From Sphingomonas sanguinis NBRC 13937 (lineage in GTDB: Bacteria > Pseudomonadota > Alphaproteobacteria > Sphingomonadales > Sphingomonadaceae), in assembly GCF_001591005.1 (NCBI RefSeq), contig NZ_BCTY01000023.1:1-55570 (forward strand): a stretch of 55,570 nt of DNA, given 5' to 3'. How positions within the stretch are numbered: position 1 is the first letter of the stretch; every line of letters begins with the position of its first letter. The notes beneath the pieces were generated by a model, which did no database searches, was not told the origin of the DNA, and saw only the letters and a program-made list of their open reading frames with translations. A program made the translations under genes and the position numbers. This document shows, piece by piece, positions 1-8,799 of this stretch.

Positions 1-13
1 TCGATAGGGTGAT

Positions 14-62
14 ACCCCTCCACCATGCTATGCATGGTCCCCTCCCCTTGCAGGGGAGGAAT
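14..62. repeat. REP-like element, copy A (right half)
   Basis: Half of the mirrored repeat family found throughout the window. It ends in the outer hairpin CCTCCCCT-TGC-AGGGGAGG type block (43-60). Its inner stem is ACCATGC/GCATGGT around TAT (22-38), flanked by the constant ACCCCTCC block. The inner stem sequence is unlike any other copy here but pairs perfectly. The other half, if present, would be at or beyond the left edge of the window. Confidence 0.75.
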
Positions 63-136
63 AGCTAAGACGTACTTTGCGCGTTAGCGGCCGCGCCACT
101 GGCCGCACGCCTCGAATCCCGACATAGCCTGGCCCC

Positions 137-1876
137 ATGTCCGTCCTTCGACTCGCCCCCGCCTGGGTTCGGCGCAAGGTTCGCGCCAGCGAAGCGAGCC
201 TGGTTCTGCTGGCCATCGCCATCGGCGCGGGGGCCGGACTGCTCAGCGTGGCGCAGGGCGCGGTCGCCCGCACGCTGCAACACTGGCTGTTCGCGCTGGA
301 AGCGGACCAGCGGTTGAGCGCCACCGCGGCCATCGCGCCGATCGCCCTCCTCGCCCTGCCCTTTGGTGGCCTGATGCTGGCCCTGTTCTCGCGGGCGACG
401 CGCGCACGCCAGCGGCGGCTGGTCGATGCGGTGGAGGCCAATGCCTTGCATGGCGGTCGACTGTCCTGGTCCGACAGCCTGGTGATTTCCGGCCAGACGA
501 TCATTTCCAACGGTTTCGGCGCGTCGGTGGGGCTGGAGGCCGCCTATGCCCAGCTCGGCGCAGGGTTGGCGTCGATCGCGGGCGGCTGGCTGAAGCTGCG
601 ACGCGGCGACCTTCGCGTGCTGGTCGGTGCGGGCACCGGCGCGGCCATTGCGGGGGCGTTCGGCGCGCCGCTGGCCGGGGCCTTCTACGCCTTCGAGATC
701 GTGATCGGCGCCTATACCCCCGCCGCCATCGCCCCCGTCGCAGCGGCGTCGCTGACCGGGGTATTGGTAGCGCAGATGCTCGGCGCGCAGCCCTATATCG
801 TCAACGCCGTCGCGGGCGAGCCGGTGCTGAGCCATCATTATCTGCTCTATGCCGGGCTGGGCGCCATCGCCGCGCTGCTCGGCATCGTCCTGATGCGCGC
901 GGTCGCCGAGATGGAGACGCTGACCCGCCGCCTGCCAGTCCAACCGTCATGGCGGCCGGTGCTGGGCGGGTTCCTGCTGATCCCGCTCGCGATACTGACG
1001 CCGCAGGTCCTGTCCGCGGGGCACGGCGCACTGCATCTCGACCTGGAATATGGCTTGCCGCTCAGCTTCCTGGCCGCGATCTTCGTCATGAAGAGCGCTG
1101 CGTCGGTCGTCTCGCTGGGGTTCGGCTTTCGCGGCGGACTGTTCTTTGCCTCGCTGTTTCTGGGCAGTCTGTTGGGGCATATCTATGCCGATCTGATCGC
1201 CTGGGGCGCGGGCACGGCGATCATCGATCCGCAGAATGCCGCGTTGGTCGGCATGGCCGCCTTTGCGGTCGCGGTCGTCGGTGGGCCGATGACGATGGCG
1301 ATGCTGGTGCTGGAGGCCACACACGACTTCTCACTGGCGGGCGCGGCGATCGCGGCCTCGCTGGTCACGACGACGATCGTGCGCGAGACGTTCGGCTATT
1401 CCTTCTCGACCTGGCGGCTTCACCTGCGCGGCGAGACGATCAAGAGCGCGCGCGACGTCGGCTGGATACGCACCTTGACCGCCGGGCGCATGATGCGCCG
1501 GGTCGAGCGCGCCACGCCCGCCGCGATGAGCATCGCCGAATTCCGCCGCACCTTCCCGCTTGGCTCGACCAGCCGGGTCGTCCTGATCGACGAGCAGGAT
1601 CATTATGCCGGAATCGTCCAGACCGCGCGCGCCTATGCCGACGGGCTCGATCCGGCGGCCGCGATCGGTACGCTCGCCATCCACCGCAACCATGCCCTGT
1701 TGCCCGATGCGGATATCAAGGCGGTGATGAGCGCGCTGGATACCGCCGATGCCGACGAATTGGCGGTGATCGATACCCATCGCGCGGTGCTGGGGCTGTT
1801 GTCCGAACCCTATGTCCGGCGGCGTTATGCCGAGGAGCTCGACAAGGCGCAGCGGGAGTTGTTCGGGGAGCATTGA
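137..1876 (+). CDS. ClC-family chloride channel/transporter
   Basis: Polytopic inner-membrane protein of 579 residues resembling the ClC superfamily (voltage-gated chloride channels and H+/Cl- exchangers). The clearest family signature is GAPLAG at 176-181 followed by a glutamate at 187. The gating glutamate fits E134 in GLEAA, where the canonical motif is GREGP. The late GIFxP motif reads GLFFA, so the conserved proline is replaced. I do not find a GSGIP-like selectivity motif. Residues from about 450 on form a soluble tail that may be a degenerate CBS-type region. The ATG at 137 is the first in frame and gives a basic N-terminus before the first membrane segment. The family call is secure. 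Which ion it carries, and whether it is a channel or an exchanger, cannot be read from the sequence. Confidence 0.85.
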   Translation: MSVLRLAPAWVRRKVRASEASLVLLAIAIGAGAGLLSVAQGAVARTLQHWLFALEADQRLSATAAIAPIALLALPFGGLMLALFSRATRARQRRLVDAVEANALHGGRLSWSDSLVISGQTIISNGFGASVGLEAAYAQLGAGLASIAGGWLKLRRGDLRVLVGAGTGAAIAGAFGAPLAGAFYAFEIVIGAYTPAAIAPVAAASLTGVLVAQMLGAQPYIVNAVAGEPVLSHHYLLYAGLGAIAALLGIVLMRAVAEMETLTRRLPVQPSWRPVLGGFLLIPLAILTPQVLSAGHGALHLDLEYGLPLSFLAAIFVMKSAASVVSLGFGFRGGLFFASLFLGSLLGHIYADLIAWGAGTAIIDPQNAALVGMAAFAVAVVGGPMTMAMLVLEATHDFSLAGAAIAASLVTTTIVRETFGYSFSTWRLHLRGETIKSARDVGWIRTLTAGRMMRRVERATPAAMSIAEFRRTFPLGSTSRVVLIDEQDHYAGIVQTARAYADGLDPAAAIGTLAIHRNHALLPDADIKAVMSALDTADADELAVIDTHRAVLGLLSEPYVRRRYAEELDKAQRELFGEH

Positions 1877-1963
1877 AGGTCGTTCGGGAATGCTCGGCTC
1901 ATGCCGCCCGCTCCTCGGCCTTCATTGCCTCACCCAACCTGGACCGGATCGACATTCTTCCTA

Positions 1964-2015
1964 TTTCTCCCCTGCAAGGGGCGGTGGCAGGCCGAAGGCC
2001 TGACGGCGAGGTGAG
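1964..2015. repeat. REP-like element, copy B (degenerate left half)
   Basis: A single decayed half-element between the convergent ClC and typA genes. The outer hairpin is imperfect (TCTCCCCTGCAAGGGGCGG), but the inner stem CAGGCC-GAA-GGCCTG is intact. It is followed by ACGGCGAGGTGAGG, a mutated form of the constant ACGGAGGGGTGT block. Confidence 0.6.
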
Positions 2016-2058
2016 GCAAGAGGGTGGGAATGGGAGCAGCGCTTTCCTAACCCCATAG

Positions 2059-2086
2059 AAAAAGGCCGGACGTTTCCGCCCGGCCC
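2059..2086 (-). terminator. Rho-independent terminator of typA
   Basis: On the minus strand, GGCCGGGCG and CGTCCGGCC form a nine-pair stem with one mismatch around a four-base GAAA-type loop. A run of five T then follows. It begins about 24 bases past the typA stop codon, as expected for an intrinsic terminator. Confidence 0.8.
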
Positions 2087-2109
2087 CTGTTCCCATTAGC
2101 CTGTTCGGC

Positions 2110-3951
2110 TTACGCCGCCTTCGACCGCGCGGCGCGCTTGCGCTCGTTCGGGTCGAGGTAGCGCTTGCGCAGACGGATCGACTTCGGGGTCACTTCGACC
2201 ATCTCGTCGTCGTCGATATAGGCAATCGCCTGCTCCAGCGTCATCTTCTTCGGCGGGGTCAGGCGGATGGCGTCATCCTTGCCGCCCGACGCGCGGAAGT
2301 TGGTCAGCTGCTTCGCCTTCATCGGGTTGACCTCGAGGTCATCCGTCTTGGCGTTCTCGCCGATGATCATGCCCTCATAGAGCGCCTCGCCGTGACCGAC
2401 GAACAGGATGCCGCGCTCTTCGAGCGGACCCAGCGCATAGCCCTGCGCTTCGCCCGCGCCGTTCGAGATCAGAACGCCGTTCTTGCGGCCTTCGATCTTG
2501 CCCTTGTGGGGACCATACTTCTCGAACAGGCGGTTCATGATGCCAGTGCCGCGCGTGTCCGACAGGAACTCGCCGTGGTAACCGATCATGCCGCGCGAGG
2601 GCGCCGAGAAGGTGATGCGGGTCTTGCCGCCGCCCGAGGGACGCATGTCGGTCATCTCGGCCTTGCGCAGGTTCATCTTCTCGACGACCGTGCCCGAATA
2701 TTCCTCGTCCACGTCGATGATAACGGTTTCGTACGGCTCGGTCTTCTTGCCGTCCTCGTCCTCGCCGAACAGCACGCGCGGGCGGCTGATGCCCAGCTCG
2801 AAGCCCTCGCGGCGCATCGTCTCGATCAGAACGCCCAGCTGGAGTTCGCCGCGGCCGGCAACCTCGAAGCTGTCGCGGTCGTCGCTCTCGGTGACCTTCA
2901 CCGCGACGTTCGATTCCGCTTCACGCATCAGGCGGTCGCGGATCATGCGGCTGGTGACCTTCGAGCCCTCACGGCCCGCCATCGGCGAGTCGTTGACGGC
3001 AAAGCGCATCGACAGCGTCGGCGGATCGATCGGCTGCGCCTTCAGCGGCACGCTGACGCTGGTATCGGCGATGGTGTTCGCCACGGTGGCGACGGCCAGA
3101 CCCGCCAGCGAGATGATGTCGCCCGCCTTGGCTTCGTCGACCGGCACGCGGTCCAGGCCACGGAACGACATGATCTTCGACGCACGGCCGGTCTCGACGA
3201 TGTTGCCATCGGCGTCGAGCGCGTGGATCGCCTGGTTCAGCTTGACCGTGCCCGAGTTGACGCGGCCGGTCAGGATACGACCCAGGAAGTTGTCGCGGTC
3301 GAGCAGCGTCACCAGGAAGGTGAAGGGCACGTCCTCGACCTCGACCTTCGGCGCCGGGACGTGGTTCACGATCGTCTCGAACATCGGGATCAGCGTGCCT
3401 TCGCGCGCGTCCATGTCGGTCGAGGCATAGCCGTTGCGACCCGAGGCGTAGAGGACGGGGAAGTCCAGCTGCTCGTCATTCGCGTCGAGCGAGACGAACA
3501 GGTCGAACACTTCGTCCAGCACTTCCTGGATACGCGCGTCGGCGCGGTCGACCTTGTTGACGACGACGATGGGCTTCAGGCCCAGCGCCAGTGCCTTGCC
3601 GGTCACGAACTTCGTCTGCGGCATCGCGCCTTCCGACGAATCGACCAGCAGGACGACGCCGTCGACCATCGACAGGATGCGCTCCACCTCGCCGCCGAAG
3701 TCGGCGTGGCCGGGGGTGTCGACGATGTTGATGCGGATCGACTCGTCGCTGCCCGGGGGAGTCCAGTCGACCGAGGTCGGCTTGGCGAGAATGGTGATCC
3801 CGCGCTCCTTTTCCAGGTCGTTGGAGTCCATCGCGCGCTCTTCGACGCGCTGGTTGTCGCGGAAGGTGCCCGACTGGCGGAACAGCTGATCAACCAGGGT
3901 CGTCTTGCCATGGTCGACGTGCGCGATGATCGCCACGTTGCGGAGGCTCAT
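2110..3951 (-). CDS. typA: Ribosome-associated GTPase TypA/BipA
   Basis: 613-residue translational GTPase that binds the ribosome and helps 50S assembly and stress or cold adaptation. The start at MSLRNVAIIAHVDHGKTTLV places the P-loop (AHVDHGKT, residues 10-17) at the N-terminus, as in the family. A longer reading frame upstream (to 4095) has no homology-like content and is not used. The G2 region contains ERGITI, G3 is DTPGHADFGGEV, and G4 is NKVDR. The C-terminal half carries the two EF-G-like domains and the BipA-specific tail ending in KRYLDPNERKR. Length matches E. coli BipA. The gene is monocistronic with its own terminator. About 245 bases separate it from the M16 peptidase stop upstream, and that gap is mostly a REP-like repeat. 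Confidence 0.97.
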   Translation of the reverse strand: MSLRNVAIIAHVDHGKTTLVDQLFRQSGTFRDNQRVEERAMDSNDLEKERGITILAKPTSVDWTPPGSDESIRINIVDTPGHADFGGEVERILSMVDGVVLLVDSSEGAMPQTKFVTGKALALGLKPIVVVNKVDRADARIQEVLDEVFDLFVSLDANDEQLDFPVLYASGRNGYASTDMDAREGTLIPMFETIVNHVPAPKVEVEDVPFTFLVTLLDRDNFLGRILTGRVNSGTVKLNQAIHALDADGNIVETGRASKIMSFRGLDRVPVDEAKAGDIISLAGLAVATVANTIADTSVSVPLKAQPIDPPTLSMRFAVNDSPMAGREGSKVTSRMIRDRLMREAESNVAVKVTESDDRDSFEVAGRGELQLGVLIETMRREGFELGISRPRVLFGEDEDGKKTEPYETVIIDVDEEYSGTVVEKMNLRKAEMTDMRPSGGGKTRITFSAPSRGMIGYHGEFLSDTRGTGIMNRLFEKYGPHKGKIEGRKNGVLISNGAGEAQGYALGPLEERGILFVGHGEALYEGMIIGENAKTDDLEVNPMKAKQLTNFRASGGKDDAIRLTPPKKMTLEQAIAYIDDDEMVEVTPKSIRLRKRYLDPNERKRAARSKAA

Positions 3952-4081
3952 GCAAATTTCTCTTGTTCGGAGGGTATGTCGCCGCGCGCCATAGCCGAAA
4001 GCCAAGCAAAGCGAAAGGGTGGCGCGGATATTGCGGCGCACAAAGGTGGTTGGCGGGTAAAACGTGCGGGCCAATTGCTTG

Positions 4082-4196
4082 TTCCTCCCCTGCAAGGGGA
4101 GGGTGACCCGCGAAGCTGGTGGAGGGGTGTCTCCGCTGATGGTGCCCCCCCTCCGTCAGCCGTTCGGGCTGCCACATCCCCTTGCAGGGGAGGAAT
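4082..4196. repeat. REP-like element, copy C (complete)
   Basis: Complete mirrored element between the M16 peptidase and typA. The left outer hairpin is perfect. The left inner stem is ACCCGC-GAA-GCTGGT with one mismatch, and the right inner stem is CAGCC-CGAAC-GGCTG on the reverse strand. Its right edge coincides with the stop codon of the M16 gene (read on the minus strand as TAA followed directly by TTCCTCC). Confidence 0.85.
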
Positions 4197-7156
4197 TACT
4201 TTTGCTTCGGCACCACCTTCAGCGTCCAGTCGGTATCGGGCCGCAGATATTTCGCCGCGACCGCCTGGAGGTCCGCCGGGCCGATCGACACGAAGTCCTG
4301 CGCCAGCCGCCTGGTCGCCTCGATCCGCTGCGGGTCATACGCCGCGCCGCCCAGCCGCTGCATCCAGAACATGTTGCCCGACGCCATGCGCGCCAGCCGC
4401 TGTGCCATAGGCCGCTTGATCCGTTGCAGTTCGTCGGCATCGATCGGCTTGGAGGCCAGGTCAGCGGCGATCGAGCGCGCGGTTGCCAGGAAGAAGTCGA
4501 CCTTGTCGGGCGCGACCATGCCGATCGCGATCATCCGCCCCCCGCTGGGCAGGCCGATCGGCCACTGGCTGGCGACCTGCGGGCTGTAGCTGGCCCCCGC
4601 CTGCGAGCGCAGCCGATCGAACAGCCGGTCGGCAAAGACCTGCGCCAGCACGTCCAGCCGGTTGCGGATGCGATCGTCGGCCGAACCGCCGCCGGTCGGC
4701 CAGGCGATCACCGCCGCCGCCTGGTCGGCCGGGCCGGTGTGCGTGCGTACCACCGGCTCCGCGACATGCGCGGGGAAGCGGATAGGCGGCACCGGACCGA
4801 CCGTCGCGGGTCGCGCCGGGATCGCGCCCAGGCTCTCGGCCACCGCCTTGATCGCGTCATCGGCCTTCACGTCGCCGAACACCGAGACCTCGATCGGGCC
4901 CGAGGCGAGCAGCGGAGCCCAGAGCGCCTTGAAGGATTCGGGCGTGGTCGCCGCTACCGCTTCGCGCGGCGGCGTGCCCCAGCGCGGATCGCCGTCGCGC
5001 AGCATCCGCTCCAGGTCATGGCCCAGCACCCCGTCGGGCGAGGCGTCGAACCCGTCATAGCCCGCCAGCATCGCCGCCTTGGCGCGGGCGACAGGTGCCG
5101 GGTCCCAGCGCGGCGCGATCAGCTTCGCCGCGATCAGCTTGAGGTTGTCGGCATAATCGCCGGGCGACGACAGCGCGTTGAAGGCAAAGGCATCGTCATC
5201 GATGTCGAAGTCCATGCCCATCGTCCGCCCGGCGGTCAGCCGGTCGAGATCGCCCTGGTCGAACTTGCCGATCCCGCCCGCGACCAGCGCCACATCGGCG
5301 GCCCAGGCCGGGCTTTCCTTCGTCGCGGGCAGCGCGTCGTAACCGCGCCCGAACCGGACGCGCAGATAGACGCGGCCCGTCTCGCCATCATTGGCAAGCA
5401 GGAGAAGGCGGACGCCATTCGCAAAGGTGACCTTTTCCAGCCCCAGCTCGGCGATTTTCTCACGCGAGACGACCTTGCCGGGTGCGCCCAGCCTCGGCAG
5501 TTGCGCGAAGCTGATCTTGCCCTGGCGACGGCGCTGCTCCGCGAGCGGGCGGACATCGGCCTTCAAGGCGGCGGTCAGCTTGGCCACCGCATCTGCTTGC
5601 GCCGTGCGGGTGTTGACCAGCCCGCGGGTCGCCGTGCCCTGGAAGATCTTGCGGGTCGACGCCAGCACCGTGTCGGGCGTGAACATCTTCGCCGCCACCG
5701 CCTGCTTGAAGATCTGATAGCTGGTTTCGGGCGCGGTCACCGTCTCGCGGATATCGAGCGCGCCGACCATGTCGTCGGCCTGCTTCGACCCCGCCTCGAC
5801 CCGTGCGGTGTCCACCTGATTGCGCAGGATGGCGTCGTAATCGGCCAGCTCACGGTCGATCTCGGCCTGGCTGGGCGGGGTCGCCATCGCATCGGCGACG
5901 ACGGCGCGCACGTCCTTCAGCGCGGCTTCCCAATTGTCGCCGATCGGCACGACGTTGACCGTCGTCAGATTGGCCGAGCGCGACACATCGTCGAGCGCGA
6001 CGCTGGCCTGGAGGAAGCTGCCCCCTGCCCGCGCCCGGTTCTCCAGGCGACGACTGATGAGGCGGGCGGCAACCATGTCGACCATCCGCCTCTGGTTGAA
6101 GATCGCGGTGTCGTCCTGATACTTCCACGGACGCAGCACGGCCATGGCGACGACCGGCGGCATCGACGGCTCGACCAGCGCACCCGCAACGGGCGCATCG
6201 GCCTTGGGCGTACCGAAATCGGGGTCCGGCGGATTGGGGCCGACACCCTGCCAAGACCCGAAATTCTTGGTAACAAGCTTGGCCAGCAGCGCCGGGTCCA
6301 TGTCGCCGGAGATGATCACGACCGCGCGCTCCGGGCGATACCAGCGGTCGTGGAAGGCGCGCACCGTCTCCGGCGTCGCGGCCTCCAGCGTGGCGAGCTG
6401 GCCGATCGGCGAACGCTCGGCGAGCGGCTGTCCGGCAAAGAAGGTTTCGCGCAGCTTGTCCGAATAGCGGACCTGCGGCCCCGGCTGCTCGCGCCGTTCG
6501 GCCAGCACCACGGGGCGCTCCGCCCCCAGCGACTGGGCGGTGATCGACGGCGCGGCCATCATGCCCGCCAGGATCTTCAGGCTCTCGTCCAGCCCCGCCT
6601 CGGTCGCGCCGGGCAGGTCGAGCTGATAGACGGTCTGGGTCGGCGTGGTCGAGGCGTTAGAGTCCGAGCCGAAGGTCGCGCCCAGCCGCTGCCAGATGCG
6701 CTTGGCCTCGCCGTCCGGCACATGCTGCGATCCGCGGAAGGACAGATGCTCGATCAGATGGGCAAAGCCGCGCTCCGAATCCTGCTCGTTCAGCGAGCCC
6801 GCGTCGATTCGCACCCGCACCGCCACCTGCCCCGGCGGCACGCCGTTGCGGCGCACGGCAAAGCGCAGGCCGTTGGCGAGCCGCCCGAACTTCCACATCT
6901 TGTCCTGCGGCAGGTCGGAGCCCTTGTAGAGCCAGGGCGACTGATCGACGCCGGGGATCGGCGGCAGCGGGGCGAGCGGATCGGCGGCCTCCCCGACGAC
7001 GGCGACGGGCACCGGCAACCCCTGGGGCACCGATCGATTGTCGGTCGGCCTGGGCTGGCTCGGCTGGGCCTGGGGGACCTGACCGATAACGGGAATCGCC
7101 AGCCCGAGAAGGGCCGACAGAGCAAGACTGCGCATCGCGCGGGACGGAAACGCCAT
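4196..7156 (-). CDS. M16 family zinc metallopeptidase, two-unit, exported
   Basis: 986-residue insulinase/pitrilysin-type peptidase. A signal peptide is visible (basic start, hydrophobic residues 9-25, a Gln/Pro-rich linker after), so it acts in the periplasm or on the outer face. The inverted zinc motif HxxEH is H133-L-I-E136-H137, and a further glutamate of the zinc site fits the stretch around VVLAERREQ. The C-terminal half repeats the M16 fold without an HxxEH motif, as in two-domain family members where the second unit is structural. The start at 7156 follows GAGGGGG closely; a second ATG lies at 7135 but would shorten the signal peptide. Its substrate is unknown. Downstream is a REP-like repeat whose edge overlaps the stop codon. 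Confidence 0.92.
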   Translation of the reverse strand: MAFPSRAMRSLALSALLGLAIPVIGQVPQAQPSQPRPTDNRSVPQGLPVPVAVVGEAADPLAPLPPIPGVDQSPWLYKGSDLPQDKMWKFGRLANGLRFAVRRNGVPPGQVAVRVRIDAGSLNEQDSERGFAHLIEHLSFRGSQHVPDGEAKRIWQRLGATFGSDSNASTTPTQTVYQLDLPGATEAGLDESLKILAGMMAAPSITAQSLGAERPVVLAERREQPGPQVRYSDKLRETFFAGQPLAERSPIGQLATLEAATPETVRAFHDRWYRPERAVVIISGDMDPALLAKLVTKNFGSWQGVGPNPPDPDFGTPKADAPVAGALVEPSMPPVVAMAVLRPWKYQDDTAIFNQRRMVDMVAARLISRRLENRARAGGSFLQASVALDDVSRSANLTTVNVVPIGDNWEAALKDVRAVVADAMATPPSQAEIDRELADYDAILRNQVDTARVEAGSKQADDMVGALDIRETVTAPETSYQIFKQAVAAKMFTPDTVLASTRKIFQGTATRGLVNTRTAQADAVAKLTAALKADVRPLAEQRRRQGKISFAQLPRLGAPGKVVSREKIAELGLEKVTFANGVRLLLLANDGETGRVYLRVRFGRGYDALPATKESPAWAADVALVAGGIGKFDQGDLDRLTAGRTMGMDFDIDDDAFAFNALSSPGDYADNLKLIAAKLIAPRWDPAPVARAKAAMLAGYDGFDASPDGVLGHDLERMLRDGDPRWGTPPREAVAATTPESFKALWAPLLASGPIEVSVFGDVKADDAIKAVAESLGAIPARPATVGPVPPIRFPAHVAEPVVRTHTGPADQAAAVIAWPTGGGSADDRIRNRLDVLAQVFADRLFDRLRSQAGASYSPQVASQWPIGLPSGGRMIAIGMVAPDKVDFFLATARSIAADLASKPIDADELQRIKRPMAQRLARMASGNMFWMQRLGGAAYDPQRIEATRRLAQDFVSIGPADLQAVAAKYLRPDTDWTLKVVPKQK

Positions 7157-7346
7157 GCCCCCTCTTACCCCGGCGGAACGCGGATCGCCAGCCGCCCCTA
7201 AATCGCCCCAATGCGACTCGGCAAAGCACCTATGCCGCCATCATTTCGACCCAGTGGACGCCTAGAAGAACAGGGCTGCACCAACGTCATACGGGCCGTC
7301 GAAGCCCGGTGCGCTCAGGGGCAGGCCGGGGATGTTCGGAAACGTG

Positions 7347-8063
7347 ATGAGCAAGACGATGAAGGCGCACGCCCCGCATCAGGGCACCGCCACAATATGG
7401 CCCCAATCGGGCGAGGCCGAACGGACCCTGCGGGCGGTCCCCCCCGTGCCCTCTCCGACCGTGGCACCTCAGCCACTCGCCCAGGTCCATCCCGCCCTGG
7501 CCCGTGTCTGCCGCCTGTTCGACGGGGTGATCGCCGCCTCGTCTCTGGTCTCGAACGAGCCGGTCCTCGACGTCCGTCAGTTCGACTGGACGGCCGGGCT
7601 GCGGCGTCAGTGGCGCGCGATCCGCGAGGATGCCCTGGCCCTGACCGGCGCGGTGCGTTCCTGCGGGATCGTGCCGCTCCACCCCGGCACCGCGGCGCTG
7701 CGCCAGTATCCCGGCCTGTCGGCGGCGCTGGACGGCGTGCCCGGCCTGCATGATGCGGCCATCGGGCTGCTCGCGCCGGGCACGCATGTCGCCGCGCGGC
7801 GGGGGCCCACCAAGGCGCTGCTCACCTGTCACCTCGGGCTGGTGGTGCCGCGCGATGGCGATGCCCGGATGCGGGTTCGCGACCGGATCGTCCGCTGGGC
7901 GGAGGGCGAGACGCTGGTCTTCGACGACAGCTATTCGCATCAATTGTGGAACGAGGCGGAGACGACCCGCATCATCCTGCGCCTGCGGTTCGCGCGGCCG
8001 CTGCGCCAGCCGGGCCGGTCGGTCGCGGGCGGCGTGGTGCGGTTGCTGGGCGAGGCGGCCTAA
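7347..8063 (+). CDS. Aspartyl/asparaginyl beta-hydroxylase-like dioxygenase
   Basis: 238-residue protein whose C-terminal half matches the aspartyl/asparaginyl beta-hydroxylase family of Fe(II)/2-oxoglutarate oxygenases, which also includes lipid A hydroxylases such as LpxO. The iron ligands fit H162 (TCHLGLVVPRDGDARMRV) and H198 (FDDSYSHQLWNE). The 2-oxoglutarate arginine fits the TRIILRLRF strand just after. This two-histidine arrangement is typical of AspH-like enzymes. There is no clear membrane anchor and the first 45 residues are proline-rich and unordered. I chose ATG 7347 because GGAA lies six bases upstream; an ATG at 7332 would add five residues but sits against a G run with no proper spacing. 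It is divergent from the M16 peptidase. Substrate not known. Confidence 0.75.
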   Translation: MSKTMKAHAPHQGTATIWPQSGEAERTLRAVPPVPSPTVAPQPLAQVHPALARVCRLFDGVIAASSLVSNEPVLDVRQFDWTAGLRRQWRAIREDALALTGAVRSCGIVPLHPGTAALRQYPGLSAALDGVPGLHDAAIGLLAPGTHVAARRGPTKALLTCHLGLVVPRDGDARMRVRDRIVRWAEGETLVFDDSYSHQLWNEAETTRIILRLRFARPLRQPGRSVAGGVVRLLGEAA

Positions 8064-8229
8064 AGCCCATCGACATTCGAGCGGCGCAGTCTTCATGACG
8101 GCCCCTGCAAGCCAAGGAGTGGCAGGCGCGTCGCATCATGGTCGCACCATACCGACGATTGCGCACCGGAAACGCATCCTTTCCCGGACCCTGCTTGATC
8201 CCCGTCGCGACCCGCGCCACATGGGGGCC

Positions 8230-8799
8230 ATGCTGATCGAGACCGAACCGACGCCCAATCCGGCGACGCTGAAATTCCTGCCCGGCCGCAAGGTCATGGA
8301 CAGCGGGACCCGCGACTTCGCCTCGCCCGAGGAAGCCGCCGCCAGCCCGCTGGCCGAGGCGATCTTTAACCTGGGCGACGTGACCGGCGTGTTCTTCGGC
8401 CGCGACTTCGTGTCGGCGACGATCGCACCGGGGGCCGAATGGTCGGACGTGAAGCCCGATGTGCTCGGCATCCTGCTCGACCATTTCTCGGCGCAGATGC
8501 CGCTCTTCAAGCAGGGTGCGGCCGATTTCTCGGTGCCCTCCGAAGAGAGCTTCACCGACGATCCCGAGGATGCCGACATCGTCGCCCAGATCCGCGAGCT
8601 GATCGACACGCGCGTTCGCCCCGCCGTCGCCAATGACGGCGGCGATATCGTCTATCGCGGCTTTGACAAGGGCAAGGTGTACCTCAAGATGCAGGGCGCC
8701 TGCGCGGGATGCCCCTCGTCCACCGCGACACTGAAGAACGGCATCGAGCAGTTGCTGCGCCACTATGTTCCCGAAGTCACCGAAGTGAGGGCCGTCTGA
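8230..8799 (+). CDS. Nfu-type iron-sulfur cluster carrier (NifU family)
   Basis: 189-residue protein with an Nfu N-terminal domain (start LIETEPTPNPATLKF) and a C-terminal NifU domain carrying the cluster-binding CxxC at C158/C161 (GACAGCPSST). Such proteins accept a [4Fe-4S] cluster and pass it to client enzymes. MiaB and BioB in this same window are two radical-SAM clients of the type it could serve (inference). ATG 8230 is preceded by an in-frame ATG at 8221 that would add three residues. Its stop overlaps the start of the next gene (TGATG), which implies translational coupling. Confidence 0.93.
   Translation: MLIETEPTPNPATLKFLPGRKVMDSGTRDFASPEEAAASPLAEAIFNLGDVTGVFFGRDFVSATIAPGAEWSDVKPDVLGILLDHFSAQMPLFKQGAADFSVPSEESFTDDPEDADIVAQIRELIDTRVRPAVANDGGDIVYRGFDKGKVYLKMQGACAGCPSSTATLKNGIEQLLRHYVPEVTEVRAV

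Noticed and set aside
28..510. Minus-strand open frame at the left edge overlapping the ClC gene start
   Set aside because: It is low-complexity Arg/Ala/Ser sequence antisense to a convincing membrane protein.
4082..4196. REP-like elements as insertion sequences or MITEs from a resident transposon
   Set aside because: No transposase gene, no obvious target duplications, and the variable inner stems do not fit copies of one parent element; treated as REP/BIME-like instead.
4064..7201. Open frame of 1045 codons antisense to the M16 peptidase
   Set aside because: It mirrors the codon pattern of the real gene in high-G+C DNA, has an Arg/His/Gly-rich composition with no domain, and the opposite strand holds clear catalytic motifs.
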